DNA of 64,000 nt from Brevibacillus dissolubilis (GCF_006170445.1 NZ_VCNA01000001.1:310001-374000); one strand, 5' to 3'; shown: positions 27,701 through 35,476, counted from the first letter of the stretch. Program-made: numbers and translations. The notes: generated by a model from the sequence alone, not told the origin.

Positions 27701-30437
27701 TGCTGATCGATTTGTTCCCAAATTTAGAAATGGAGCTCAGGCCAAAAGTGGCTGTTTTTCCGGTTTCGGTAGCATTCCACCAGCCATCCGGCCAGTTATC
27801 TGCTGTCTTGTCCAATTCAAAGCTCGAGTTGCTGATCTGATTATCGGCTGCCGACATCGAATGCGTGTCATACAACATATTACCGTTCGAAGCATAACGG
27901 CTCGCTACTGTCTGGGTGTTGGAATCGATTGCTTCGGTCTGGTTGTTGCTGTCGTCATAATCGTAATCGTTCAAATTGCCGTTGGGGTCCTGTTCACGGG
28001 TCAGGTTATTCTGGGTGTCATAGGTGTAGTAGGCTGTCTGATTGAGCGGCTCTTTCACACTCGTGATATTACCGTCTGCATCATAGGTATACACGTAGGT
28101 TTCACCGGTGCCCGCTTTATTGGCATTGGCATGAATCACTTGGGTCAGATTGTTGTTATTGTCATAAGCATAAGTGACCACTGCTTTATTCGCTTCATCC
28201 AGTGGATTTTCCGTGGTCTGTACGATGTTCCCGTTCGCATTGTAGCTGTAGTCGACACGACGTCCCTCAGCATCCGTCACAGAGGTCACAGAGTATGCCG
28301 GATTATATGCGTAGGTGACGGTACTGATCTGACGTGTACCGTTGATCGTGATCGGTCGGCTGACACTGCTTACACGGTCAGAAGTGTCGTAAGCGTAGGT
28401 GGTCGTGTTGCCCCGAGCATCTTTTTCCGTTAAAAGATTGTGATTGGCATCATAGGTGTAGCTGGTGATGTACCCGGCCTGATCCGTCACCGTGACCAAA
28501 TTGCCCTGGGTGTCATACCCGTAGGAAACGGAACGTTTGGCAGGGTCGGTCACACTTGCCAGATGCCCTGTGGACGTATAGCTGAAGGTGGTAACCAGAT
28601 TTCCCGGTTTGGTCACAGAAAGTAGCTTGCCATCGGTGCCATAGCTCAACGTGCTTTTATTGCCCGCAGAATCCACCATCGAAGCAAGGCGCCCTGCTGT
28701 GTTGAAATGAAGCTTGGAGCTGTCCGGCTGTTCAAGCGTGTAGGTTCCATCCGCATTTTTGGTGAGGTCCACATTGACACCGCCGTGAGCGGTATAGCCG
28801 CCACTCGGATTTTGTCCGAAGAAGTGGCTGGTCCCATCGCCGTCAATGAAGGTGATCGGCCCAGTCCCGGCATCGATCAGGCGGGCATCCAGGTTGTTGC
28901 TCCAGCCATAGCCGAATGTACCTGCCGTCTCTGAGCTGCGGCTGTTATACGTACGGGTGACATCCGTGGTAAAGCCACGGCCTGCCACAGAGACATCTGT
29001 TTCTCTCAATGCCAGGTTCCCGTTGGCCGGGTTCACCTCGTCTGTCGTATTCGTCCAATAATCCTCAAATCCAATCCCATCTACGCTATACGTAATGGAG
29101 AGACGCGGGGTGTTGTTGCTGCTGTTCACTGTGTTAAAAGAACGATAGGTTGAGGTAGTCTCATTCTGCTGTTTTAACATGATGCCGTAGTTCGGCTGTT
29201 TGCCCTGATACCAGTCCTTGACCAGCGGGGTGATATACCATTGCCAGTAGGCTTGCGAGGTGCTGCTGGTTACCGCAGATTCTGCCTGAGCCCCAATGGC
29301 AGGCTGGGTGTTCCATGTCGCTGTGCCAAGCCAGTCACTGTTCACACGGTACAGCTCTACGGTTGCAGTCGTGCTGTCTGTTTTATTCTGATACGCGTTA
29401 AACGTAGCGCTCTGGATCTTGCTTGCGCTTGGCAAGCTTGGCAGATACAGCTGAAGCAGGGAACGGGTCGCACCATAATACGTATGTGCCCCTGTATTCA
29501 TGAAGGCTTCGGCTGAGTAGACAGATGCCGGGAAGGTACTGGAGATGAATTGATCTCGGATGACATCCCAGCTATTGATCGTAGGGTCAATCGTCACCGG
29601 ATAACGCGTGGTACTGTCCTTCAGGAAGGCTTCGTCCGCCACGACATCCACATAGGTTTTGCCGCCAGCTTTGCGCAGCTTCAATTGAACCTGATCGGAA
29701 TACTTGCCATTGGCGTCGACCATATATGGCTTGGCCAATGACCAGAGAATCTGTCCCTTGGCATCCTGAAACACAATCGTGCCGTCTGCCTGTACCACTT
29801 CCTTGATCCCGCGCAGGGACATCTCGAAGCTGAAGGTCTGTCCTGGTGTGTAGGATTTCAGGATGATGTCTTCCTTGACCCCATCGGCCAGTACACGGTA
29901 GCGGACATCCGCATTCGGGAACAGCTCAGGGTATGTCACTTCATCGCTTTTCACTGTGGCTTTGGAGGTTTTTGCACCGGCTGGAATCAGTCCGAGCCCT
30001 TTGCCGTTCTCTTCGACTGTTACCAGCTCACCATTGCCGGAAGCACTGGCAAATGTACTGGCAAAATCGTTGGCAGCGTTGGTGAATGAGCCTCCTTTTG
30101 CCGAACTGGATTTCAGCGTTTTATCGATTTTCTTCCATTTGTGATCGGTTTCGTCCTGATAGAACTGTGGTTCCAGAAAAATCTCTTCGGTAAACGTGCC
30201 ATCTGGATTCAGATAACGGGTAGAGTATTTCGTTCGCTTTCTGGTCAACTCCAGCTTAGAAGCCGGCAATTTATTGGGGAGATCACCGATGTCAGCTTGG
30301 GGAGTTTGTTTCTTCACGGCCCGTTCCGATTGACCGGGGGCCGCGCTGACGATCGGCGTGGAGATCAGATTAAGTCCAAGTGCTGCAGAGAGGAAAATAG
30401 ATAAACGACGAGTCCAACGTCGTGGAGTTTTACTCAT
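24726..30437 (-). CDS. Secreted RHS-repeat polymorphic toxin with GIY-YIG-like C-terminal tip
   Basis: The 1903-residue protein has a signal peptide (residues 1-32, ending PIVSA) and a DNRLRE-type region (~285-450). A DUF6531-like segment follows (GRGFTTDVTRTYNSRSS), then YD/RHS repeats. Two tandem carbohydrate-binding-like beta domains (~895-1210: NSSFELDKTADNWPDGWW and NSSMERDTNQDLIPDNWE) are inserted before more YD repeats. The RHS shell end is YRYAGYRYDEATGLYYLSA ... FTDPSG. After PSGN (1754) come a hydrophobic stretch and a ~105-residue tip with GIIYL, KYVGKTNN, KKRRAAH, a Glu-rich SELRYWEQYYI and NKINSI. This order fits a GIY-YIG/URI nuclease (Tyr, Tyr, Arg, Glu). The tip is richer in A+T than the shell, as expected for an exchangeable toxin. 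ATG 30437 follows AAAGGAG. Confidence 0.88.
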   Translation of the reverse strand: MSKTPRRWTRRLSIFLSAALGLNLISTPIVSAAPGQSERAVKKQTPQADIGDLPNKLPASKLELTRKRTKYSTRYLNPDGTFTEEIFLEPQFYQDETDHKWKKIDKTLKSSSAKGGSFTNAANDFASTFASASGNGELVTVEENGKGLGLIPAGAKTSKATVKSDEVTYPELFPNADVRYRVLADGVKEDIILKSYTPGQTFSFEMSLRGIKEVVQADGTIVFQDAKGQILWSLAKPYMVDANGKYSDQVQLKLRKAGGKTYVDVVADEAFLKDSTTRYPVTIDPTINSWDVIRDQFISSTFPASVYSAEAFMNTGAHTYYGATRSLLQLYLPSLPSASKIQSATFNAYQNKTDSTTATVELYRVNSDWLGTATWNTQPAIGAQAESAVTSSTSQAYWQWYITPLVKDWYQGKQPNYGIMLKQQNETTSTYRSFNTVNSSNNTPRLSITYSVDGIGFEDYWTNTTDEVNPANGNLALRETDVSVAGRGFTTDVTRTYNSRSSETAGTFGYGWSNNLDARLIDAGTGPITFIDGDGTSHFFGQNPSGGYTAHGGVNVDLTKNADGTYTLEQPDSSKLHFNTAGRLASMVDSAGNKSTLSYGTDGKLLSVTKPGNLVTTFSYTSTGHLASVTDPAKRSVSYGYDTQGNLVTVTDQAGYITSYTYDANHNLLTEKDARGNTTTYAYDTSDRVSSVSRPITINGTRQISTVTYAYNPAYSVTSVTDAEGRRVDYSYNANGNIVQTTENPLDEANKAVVTYAYDNNNNLTQVIHANANKAGTGETYVYTYDADGNITSVKEPLNQTAYYTYDTQNNLTREQDPNGNLNDYDYDDSNNQTEAIDSNTQTVASRYASNGNMLYDTHSMSAADNQISNSSFELDKTADNWPDGWWNATETGKTATFGLSSISKFGNKSISISNPTGWAVVMSNSLIPYTTGQSYVVSGYVKTAAATGKSLIKLEFLTSTDDWLGQHTSYTLVGTNDWTRIQASIDKVPANTAKIRVSVGLEPGTGTAYFDGIQLEKGSVLSAYNLVDNSSMERDTNQDLIPDNWEVSSNVVANDKLVSDAYVGSKSFQLTGEAGKNKFIKQRIVVSGDANTPMTLSGWSKQEGANINGGLYQVQVAVNHTDGTIDWSNANYFSKTRSGWQHVSAEVKPTKPFQSIDVFYYYYNQTGTAWFDAIRMEMGASHTFYGYDATGNYTTSVKNPLGRTITYNYDEAGNRIGITDSKGKQTTFAYDALNRLTSLTDANLGVTKYSYDGMGNTTSVTNAKSAVTTYAYDEFDNVSKITNPLNQSIVFGYNKNGSLTNVTYPNGNTVSSSLNAMNRIDNVSYNGVKQWAFTYDANGNTTSITHVPTGKVTSYIHDKNDRITEQATGQNRLSYGYDNNSNLATVTATAGSTSLNTQYEYNSLNQVTTLTQNGVRQGKFIYDERGNLISTMKGNKTYTASEYDDTNRIKSVKNYDASGNLLDSYVYGYDESGNIASVTTRTNTIQYQFDALNQLTKETLNDGTTIAYEYDSVGNRTRKTVTKGTTSTVTTYSYDLATQLTAVNGQAYSYDANGNLLADGTKTYSYDAENRLVEVKTKAGVSLATFAYDKDGNRIQMSTPAGTTNYTYSGDKVLYETDAAGTITASYTWDAEGNPLTLTKNGVTYYYHLNGHGDVTKLTDANGAVAAEYEYDAWGNIISQSGQLAASNPYRYAGYRYDEATGLYYLSARHYDANTGRFTTRDTVTGAKHEPLSQHLYLYTHNNPVMFTDPSGNIIPLIVGGAVAAEHLIAVGMALSATGAIVNTATLVKNNRKNNDPKTGIIYLRTVKNGKNIGAKYVGKTNNNETFKKRRAAHDRNGKKAGEYYKYSVLKDRIKLSELRYWEQYYINKHGGKSKLQNKINSIAPKYWKDLGLSYGETKVKY

Positions 30438-30583
30438 TTTGTTCTCCTTTCACTGAGAAACCTTTTAATCAAAAAACTTTTCCCATGATAACAACCCTCC
30501 CTGGCCTGCCGATAGATGGTCTTCGTGGTAACGTTGCCGTCTGCTGGAAGCCCATGTCTTGAACGAGGTATCTTTTATAATGA

Positions 30584-30610
30584 AAAAAGACGCCCTGATT
30601 GGCGTCTTTT
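30584..30610 (-). terminator. Terminator-like hairpin upstream of the RHS gene
   Basis: AAAAGACGCC and GGCGTCTTTT form a perfect stem followed by TTTTTT on the minus strand. It lies between the cold-shock gene and the RHS gene, insulating the latter from read-through. Confidence 0.7.
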
Positions 30611-30640
30611 ACCTGTGCCTGATACGTGATTGAGAGAAAA

Positions 30641-30672
30641 ACAAAAAAACCGCCCCATCAGGAGCGGTTCTT
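30641..30672 (-). terminator. Terminator of the cold-shock gene
   Basis: On the minus strand ACCGCTCC and GGGGCGGT form a stem followed by TTTTTTTG, 20 bases after the csp stop. Confidence 0.8.
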
Positions 30673-30691
30673 TCCTAGCAGTCGTGTAAGA

Positions 30692-30895
30692 CTACAGTTT
30701 TACAACGTTCTCAGCTTGTGGACCACGGTTGCCTTGAACTACGTTGAAGGAAACGCGTTGGCCTTCTTCAAGAGTTTTGAAACCGTCGCCAGTGATTGCG
30801 GAGTAGTGAACGAATACGTCGCTGCCGCCTTCAACTTCGATAAAACCGAAACCTTTTTCCGCGTTAAACCATTTTACTGTACCAGTTGTTTCCAT
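30692..30895 (-). CDS. Cold-shock protein (CspA/CspB family)
   Basis: The 67-residue protein is one cold-shock domain: [19 protein letters not shown] contains RNP1 (KGFGFI), and VFVHYSAI is RNP2; it ends ENVVKL. It binds single-stranded RNA and DNA and acts as an RNA chaperone. ATG 30895 follows TTGGAGGTCC; the in-frame codons to 30910 precede that site and are not used. It has its own terminator. A long inverted repeat upstream (30954-31024) would lie in its 5' leader, where csp mRNAs commonly hold temperature-responsive structures. Confidence 0.95.
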   Translation of the reverse strand: METTGTVKWFNAEKGFGFIEVEGGSDVFVHYSAITGDGFKTLEEGQRVSFNVVQGNRGPQAENVVKL

Positions 30896-30953
30896 GAGTA
30901 GGACCTCCAAGAAATGTTATTAATATGCTACTAGTATTTACTCAGTAAATAAA

Positions 30954-31024
30954 AATTCACATATTAGAAAGGATACCAGGTGGCACTTAATCCGGAATTG
31001 ATAATCCTTTGTAATATGTGAATT
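30954..31024 (-). repeat. Long inverted repeat in the csp leader region
   Basis: Arms 30954-30974 and 31004-31024 are complementary over 21 bp with one mismatch, around a 29-nt loop that holds TCCGGA. It begins about 60 bases upstream of the csp ATG. It could be a regulatory mRNA structure or a miniature repeat element. Confidence 0.6.
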
Positions 31025-31316
31025 ATTAAATCCATCGTATGAGGTTTTTATATTGGTTATGGAAAGATTTTTGAAATCTCAAAGCAACGAAAGCCCTACC
31101 TCTCTTCCATCCTTGCGGCTCCTAGACCGCGCCAGTGTGAGTTGAGGTGACAAAAATAGAAGGACTCTGGTTTTATCGTTTTCGCTTGTTTATTCATCTT
31201 ACGTTATTTGGTTTAGAAAGTCAAGTCGATAAGAGAGTTCTGGATTTACAAGCGAACATTACCAACCTATAATATCTTTACCTAGATATAGTATAACCAC
31301 AAATAGGAGAGTTTAT
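31025..31316. other. Intergenic region with an unexplained G+C-richer patch
   Basis: No gene is seen here. Most of it is A+T rich, but 31085-31150 is distinctly richer in G+C and contains a GCGG/CCGC hairpin (around 31112-31128). It may belong to a long csp leader on the minus strand. I could not match it to a known riboswitch class by eye. Confidence 0.3.
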
Positions 31317-32252
31317 ATGAACAATCTCAACTTTTTTTCCAAGTATTCTTCTGATCAGGATATGCGGGAGCGTCTGTATCCGTTGTTTGATGCGGTATTT
31401 GGGATTCCAGTGGATGTACTTCGGGATTTTTATGCGCGTGGCTTTTGGAATCCGAGTTATCAGCCCTACACACTTTTCGATGGAGAACGTGCGGTGGCGA
31501 ATGCCTCGATGTTTGATATGCCGCTTGTGATCAACGGAACGCAGATTCACGCAGCAGGCATCCAGTCGGTCATGACCCATCCAGAGTATCGTGGTCTAGG
31601 CTTGATGAAGCAGGTGTTTGGCAAGATGCTTGAGGAGATCGATGAGCAGTATGAGATCACTATTTTGATGACGGAAAACCCTGCGTTGTATACGCCGTAT
31701 GGATTCCGTACGGTACAGGAGCATTATTTTACGGCAGCGGCTCCAGATGAAGCTTCTGTTGAAGCTGCTGTGCAGGAACATCGTTCGCTACTACATAACG
31801 GTTTATCGACAAATCAATATGCACGTAAGTTAGAATTTTTTGAACAAAATGATCTGCGGATCGTGCGTGAATGTTTTGACGGGCATCAGCCTCTCTCTAA
31901 GCGGTTTGCCCCTGTTTCACATCAGCCTTCTTTTGCGTTGAATATGTACAATCCTTATTATCAGGCAAAATTGTACTTCTCTGAGGACTACAACAGTCTA
32001 CTCATCTTTGATGTCGATGGTGACACACTCCGATTGTTTGACGTGATTGGCCGGAAGTTGCCTGCGATTGAGCAGATTTGTTCTCAGATTGAGGAGCCGT
32101 TTAGCCAGATCCAATTTTATTTTGAGCCGGATGCGCTTGGTGTTCGGGCGTATGAGACGGTGCCGTATGAGAGTGGCAGTCATCTGATGGTCAGAGGGCG
32201 ATTTGATGTGGAGGGACAGCCGTTCAAGTTGCCGATCACGGCGGCGTTTTAG
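31317..32252 (+). CDS. GNAT N-acetyltransferase (Eis-like, two-domain)
   Basis: The 311-residue protein has an N-terminal GNAT domain: IQSVMTHPEYRGLGLMKQV (acetyl-CoA loop) around residues 80-105 and ENPALYTPYGFRTVQEHYF. A second domain of about 150 residues follows (SFALNMYNPYYQAKLYFSEDY...), as in Eis-like and other multi-domain acetyltransferases. It should acetylate an amine or small molecule in the cytoplasm; the acceptor is unknown. Ribosome site TAGGAGAGTTTAT before ATG 31317. Single gene, followed by repeat element D. Confidence 0.85.
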   Translation: MNNLNFFSKYSSDQDMRERLYPLFDAVFGIPVDVLRDFYARGFWNPSYQPYTLFDGERAVANASMFDMPLVINGTQIHAAGIQSVMTHPEYRGLGLMKQVFGKMLEEIDEQYEITILMTENPALYTPYGFRTVQEHYFTAAAPDEASVEAAVQEHRSLLHNGLSTNQYARKLEFFEQNDLRIVRECFDGHQPLSKRFAPVSHQPSFALNMYNPYYQAKLYFSEDYNSLLIFDVDGDTLRLFDVIGRKLPAIEQICSQIEEPFSQIQFYFEPDALGVRAYETVPYESGSHLMVRGRFDVEGQPFKLPITAAF

Positions 32253-32275
32253 AAAAAGGGTGCTTGCTCCGGCAG

Positions 32276-32359
32276 GAGCGCGAGGAGCATCTGTTTTCCA
32301 GTCGCCTTTCCCTCTCTTCGTTCGGCCGGTCTCCTTGCAAACAGATGCTCCTCACGCTC
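32276..32359. repeat. Palindromic element copy D
   Basis: Arms 32276-32294 and 32341-32359 are complementary with one mismatch (GAGCGCGAGGAGCATCTGT against its partner). The core has CCAGTCGCCTTTCCC and CGGCCGGTCTCCTTG. It starts 24 bases after the GNAT stop and is inverted relative to copy E. Confidence 0.88.
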
Positions 32360-32486
32360 TAGCGGGTCAACGAACCTTTATTTAAAAAGCGCTTAGGGTA
32401 TATGAATGCTGTTGTCGTCATCTCCAAGCTGGAGCACTTGGGAAGAATGTCAAATACCGCTATCCACTATCTACTATCCAATATCA

Positions 32487-32542
32487 GCTCCATAAAAAAT
32501 GGTCAGCCAGTATAAGATCTGGCTGACCATTTTTTATGGAGC
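32487..32542. terminator. Perfect 24-bp inverted repeat between elements D and E
   Basis: Arms 32487-32510 and 32519-32542 are perfectly complementary around the loop TATAAGAT. The stem centre is GGTCAGCCAG/CTGGCTGACC with A6 and T6 on the flanks, so it can serve as a terminator on both strands. The rest of 32360-32724 shows no convincing gene. Confidence 0.7.
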
Positions 32543-32724
32543 GTATATGCAAACCATCTCCTGCTGTACCAAACCAAATCAAACAGGAAGCCAATCCGAT
32601 CCATTACTTTTCTACTCTAACTGTCACATCCAGAGATATTGGGTACCCCAACTATTACCTCTCCGCTTTCTCTATCAAATCAGTAGTCTTTTCTTTTCCT
32701 CCCACAACCATATCTTGGCTGCGA

Positions 32725-32810
32725 AGAGCGAGAGGATGAACGGTTTGTAAGGAGACCGGCCGAACGAAGTGAGGGAAAGGCGACTGGAAAACCGTTCATC
32801 CTCTCGCTCT
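32725..32810. repeat. Palindromic element copy E
   Basis: Arms 32725-32744 and 32791-32810 form a perfect 20-bp inverted repeat. The core is TTGTAAGGAGACCGGCC ... GGAAAGGCGACTGGAAAA. It ends eight bases before the stop of the DUF5995 gene and might also terminate it. Confidence 0.88.
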
Positions 32811-32817
32811 CACCCGC

Positions 32818-33657
32818 CTAAACCGCCGCAGATTGGCTAGGCTTGTCCGGATGATTAAAAGGAACAACGACCGCTTTACGATTAAGCATCTGAATATTAC
32901 GTACAATATCACTCGATTCACGCAGGCGGATGACCCATAGACCGAAGCGTAAAAGGAACCCCGGCGGCTTGGCTACGATCTGTCCAAGCAGATCCATCTC
33001 GATGTCTTTTACGGAGATCTCAGCATGTTGCCCAGAAGCGTCAGCCGGCGCAAGCTTGAGCGCGAAATCCCATGCGAAGTCGCGGGCTTTTTGCATGCTG
33101 AAATTGACGATGGCATCGGAAGCTTTGGGGCTGATGTGGTCAAGCAGGTTAATCCACGGGGACAGCTCATTGATCTCGGACTCCACCTCATCAACCAAGG
33201 AAGCGAGAATCGTGTTGATCGCCATGAAATCGTCGTGCAGTGACTCGATCTGATCTCCTGGACATGTCTCTGCCGCCGCGATGCCCAGATCGAGATTGAT
33301 ATGGGCGTTCATGCCAAGCAGCAGGTGTTGCAGGATGATTTGCTGTTTCTGCTCGGCTGCCCGGAAGGCGACCAGCCAGCTCTTGCTGCAGGGCTTTCCG
33401 TTCAGATAAGCATCGAGGGCTGTCAGGTAGCGGTTGGCAAAGATCACGTCGAGACGCTCCATGCGTGGGCCGTCCTGGAACTGACCTTTGCTGATCCCCT
33501 CCTTGACCTGCACAGTAACTCTGCGGTACAGCGCGGCGAAATAGCCAAGTCTGCTTTTTTCGGAGATCGACCACGCGATCACCTCGTCTAACTGTTGAAT
33601 CACTTGATCGATGGTCTGTGCGCCGCCTGTTTGTAATGGTCTCGTCATAGGTTGCAT
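32818..33657 (-). CDS. DUF5995 family protein
   Basis: The 279-residue, mostly helical protein fits DUF5995: QQLDEVIAWSISEKSRLGYFAALYRRVT near residue 25, LLLGMNAHINLDLGIA (His-Asn-His-like motif, about residue 115) and a segment near FVWDFA-type DFAWDFALKL. Function is unknown; the HINLDL motif could bind metal. No signal peptide is visible. The ATG at 33657 abuts the TAG of the LOG gene directly, so the two are translationally coupled. Ribosome site TGGAG. Element E lies just past the stop. Confidence 0.7.
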   Translation of the reverse strand: MQPMTRPLQTGGAQTIDQVIQQLDEVIAWSISEKSRLGYFAALYRRVTVQVKEGISKGQFQDGPRMERLDVIFANRYLTALDAYLNGKPCSKSWLVAFRAAEQKQQIILQHLLLGMNAHINLDLGIAAAETCPGDQIESLHDDFMAINTILASLVDEVESEINELSPWINLLDHISPKASDAIVNFSMQKARDFAWDFALKLAPADASGQHAEISVKDIEMDLLGQIVAKPPGFLLRFGLWVIRLRESSDIVRNIQMLNRKAVVVPFNHPDKPSQSAAV

Positions 33658-34221
33658 CTACTCCACAACCAGTTTGCCTGTCGGCGGGACGAAGGCAGCC
33701 ATTTTATCGAGGAGCGATGCAGGATCGGCGTCCACGATGATAAAGCCCATCGATTCAGCAGGAACGAATTCTTCCTCGATCGCGTGCTCTACCAGCCGGA
33801 CAAGCGGATCATAGAAGCCTTCGACGTTGAGCAGGCCGACCGCTTTTTTGTGAATGCCGATCTGGGACCAGGTGATGGCCTCAAACAGCTCTTCAAATGA
33901 GCCAAAACCGCCGGGAAGCGCGATAAAGCCGTCGGATAGCTCGGCCATCATAGCTTTTCGCTCATGCATGCTTTCGGTATTGTGAAACTCGGTTAAACCG
34001 GAGTGTCTTTGGGTGAACAAGCCTTTTGGCATGATCCCGATGGCTTTGCCGCCCTGGGACATGACGGTATCAGCGACGGCTCCCATCAGTCCGACGCTGG
34101 CTCCGCCGTAGACGAGCTCAAGGTTACGCTTGACCAATTCTTCCCCCAGCTGTTGGGCTGCTGTACTGTAAGATGGACGTTTGCCCGGTCTGGAACCGGC
34201 ATAGACGCAGATTCGTTTCAA
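33658..34221 (-). CDS. LOG family protein (TIGR00730, YvdD-like)
   Basis: The 187-residue Rossmann-fold protein has the LOG motifs LVYGGASVGLMG, the catalytic-type MHERKAMM and the phosphate loop LPGGFGSFEELFE (PGGxGT variant with Ser). LOG enzymes release the base from nucleoside 5'-monophosphates such as AMP or cytokinin nucleotides. Start codon is TTG at 34221 (MKRICVYAG) behind GAGGGGGAG. It is the first gene of a two-gene unit with DUF5995. Substrate here is inferred only from the family. Confidence 0.88.
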   Translation of the reverse strand: MKRICVYAGSRPGKRPSYSTAAQQLGEELVKRNLELVYGGASVGLMGAVADTVMSQGGKAIGIMPKGLFTQRHSGLTEFHNTESMHERKAMMAELSDGFIALPGGFGSFEELFEAITWSQIGIHKKAVGLLNVEGFYDPLVRLVEHAIEEEFVPAESMGFIIVDADPASLLDKMAAFVPPTGKLVVE

Positions 34222-34245
34222 TGGTTCTCCCCCTCTTCTTTGAAA

Positions 34246-34280
34246 AGGAAGAAGCTACCGTCAGTACTTGGTAGCTTCTC
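34246..34280 (-). terminator. Terminator after the 69-residue gene
   Basis: AGAAGCTACC and GGTAGCTTCT form a perfect 10-bp stem around ten bases. On the minus strand it is followed by TCCTTTTC. It separates the small gene from the LOG gene. Confidence 0.65.
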
Positions 34281-34287
34281 CGCAGTG

Positions 34288-34497
34288 TTACACACCCATG
34301 CGTCTGCGCTGGTTGTTTTGCTTTTTGGTTTGCTGGCTTTTCATCATTTGATTGCCGGCACGTTGATTCGTTTGCGCATTGGCATTGGTTTGCGCTTGCT
34401 TTTTCTCAGCCAGCTTGCGCATCATGGCTTCTTTGAGGCTTACTTTGCCTGTGGATTCTTGCACTTCGGCAGAGACGGATTTGTTTTCTTCTGTCAT
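34288..34497 (-). CDS. Small basic Gln/Asn-rich protein
   Basis: The 69-residue protein has an acidic start, a central VSLKEAMMRKLAEKKQAQ helix and a basic, Gln/Asn-rich tail ending QRRRMGV. No signal peptide or membrane segment is visible, and composition predicts disorder. It has a terminator of its own. The GGGG-type ribosome site is about ten bases from ATG 34497. It resembles small hypothetical proteins of Bacillales; no function can be assigned. Confidence 0.55.
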   Translation of the reverse strand: MTEENKSVSAEVQESTGKVSLKEAMMRKLAEKKQAQTNANAQTNQRAGNQMMKSQQTKKQNNQRRRMGV

Positions 34498-34663
34498 GCG
34501 GATGCAACCCCTGTCTTATACGTTTCTGCTCTATTTTACAACCAAATCGAGCAAGAAGAAAGTCAACATTCCTGATATATTACAAAGAATAGTAAGACTA
34601 TTGGATAGCGCCTGCTTTGGTTCTCCCGCTTTCTTTATAAAAAAATAATCTTATCGTCCTTTC

Positions 34664-35422
34664 TTGGAAGCGACCCAGCTGCTTTTCACCATGCATAGCT
34701 GTCTCCACCTGACCGGCGAGCCTGTGGCGATTGGCCGATTGGATCAGCTGCTCTACCCGTTCTTCTTGGCAGACAACATCAGTGAAGCCAAGGCACAGGA
34801 GATCATCGAAGAAGCGGCAAAAGCAATCCTCAGCGGCGGTGCCCACCCGATCCTGATCCATGACGACCGTCTCGTCGAAGGCTTGAAAAACAGCGGTTCC
34901 CAAGTCACTCTGGCCAGTGCGCGTGACTATGCCTGCGACGGCTGCTATGATCCGATGTTTGCCGGTCAAACGGAGTTTGCCTTCTCCAATGTGCCGATGC
35001 TCAATGCGTTCGAACATACGCTCAACCAAGGGACGGCCTATGCGTCTGCGGGTCCAGTGTTTTTATGTGGTCAAAAGAATTCTCTGCGTACTCCGCATCC
35101 GTCCCAGATCACCACGACAAACGCCTCCGCAGTGCGCCAACCGCGTCCGACTTCAGCCCGATCCCTGCTCCACAGGATCTGCCTGCCGAACCTGCGTTCC
35201 GCAATATCTACCAAGCGATGTCTAGCTGGGACAATGAGTGGATCAACCAGCATATCTCCAACGCGGCACCAGTCGACTTATGAGCAAGCCGCTCAAAATG
35301 CACAGAGATATGACCTCGTGCGTGTGCGCATGGGTGACTGGTCTGAGTTCTTCATTGCGATGCTCCCTGAGCATCAGAAGCAGCACGAGCGCCGTCCATA
35401 TTTTACGGCAGAATCAGAATAG
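34664..35422 (+). pseudogene. Decayed glycyl-radical enzyme (pyruvate formate-lyase family)
   Basis: The segments are collinear with PFL-family glycyl-radical enzymes of ~750-800 residues. HSCLHLTGEPVAIGRLDQLLYPF is followed abruptly by AKAILSGGAHPILIHDD (about 80 residues missing), then DYACDGCYDPMFAG with the catalytic Cys pair region and GTAYASAGP. The frame shifts at about 35070, and PAPQDLPAEPAFRNIYQAM and DNEWINQHISNAAPVDL are read in another phase (35065-35283). The first frame returns with DLVRVRMGDWSEFFIAMLPEHQ, the glycyl-radical end, here Asp where relatives have a second Gly. The N-terminal half and a large middle part are absent, and no activase is nearby. It cannot make an active enzyme. 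Confidence 0.8.
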
Positions 35423-35476
35423 AAAAAGAGATAACCGGAATTTTGATTAGGGAGTAGGGTAGGAGAGTATAGATAA

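Noticed and set aside
25380-28650. Many short similar segments in the RHS gene that could look like a tandem DNA repeat
   Set aside because: They are degenerate YD protein repeats in one continuous reading frame, not a DNA array.
31085-31150. Possible cyclic-di-GMP or other known riboswitch
   Set aside because: Key conserved blocks of the classes I could recall are absent on both strands; kept only as an unexplained patch.
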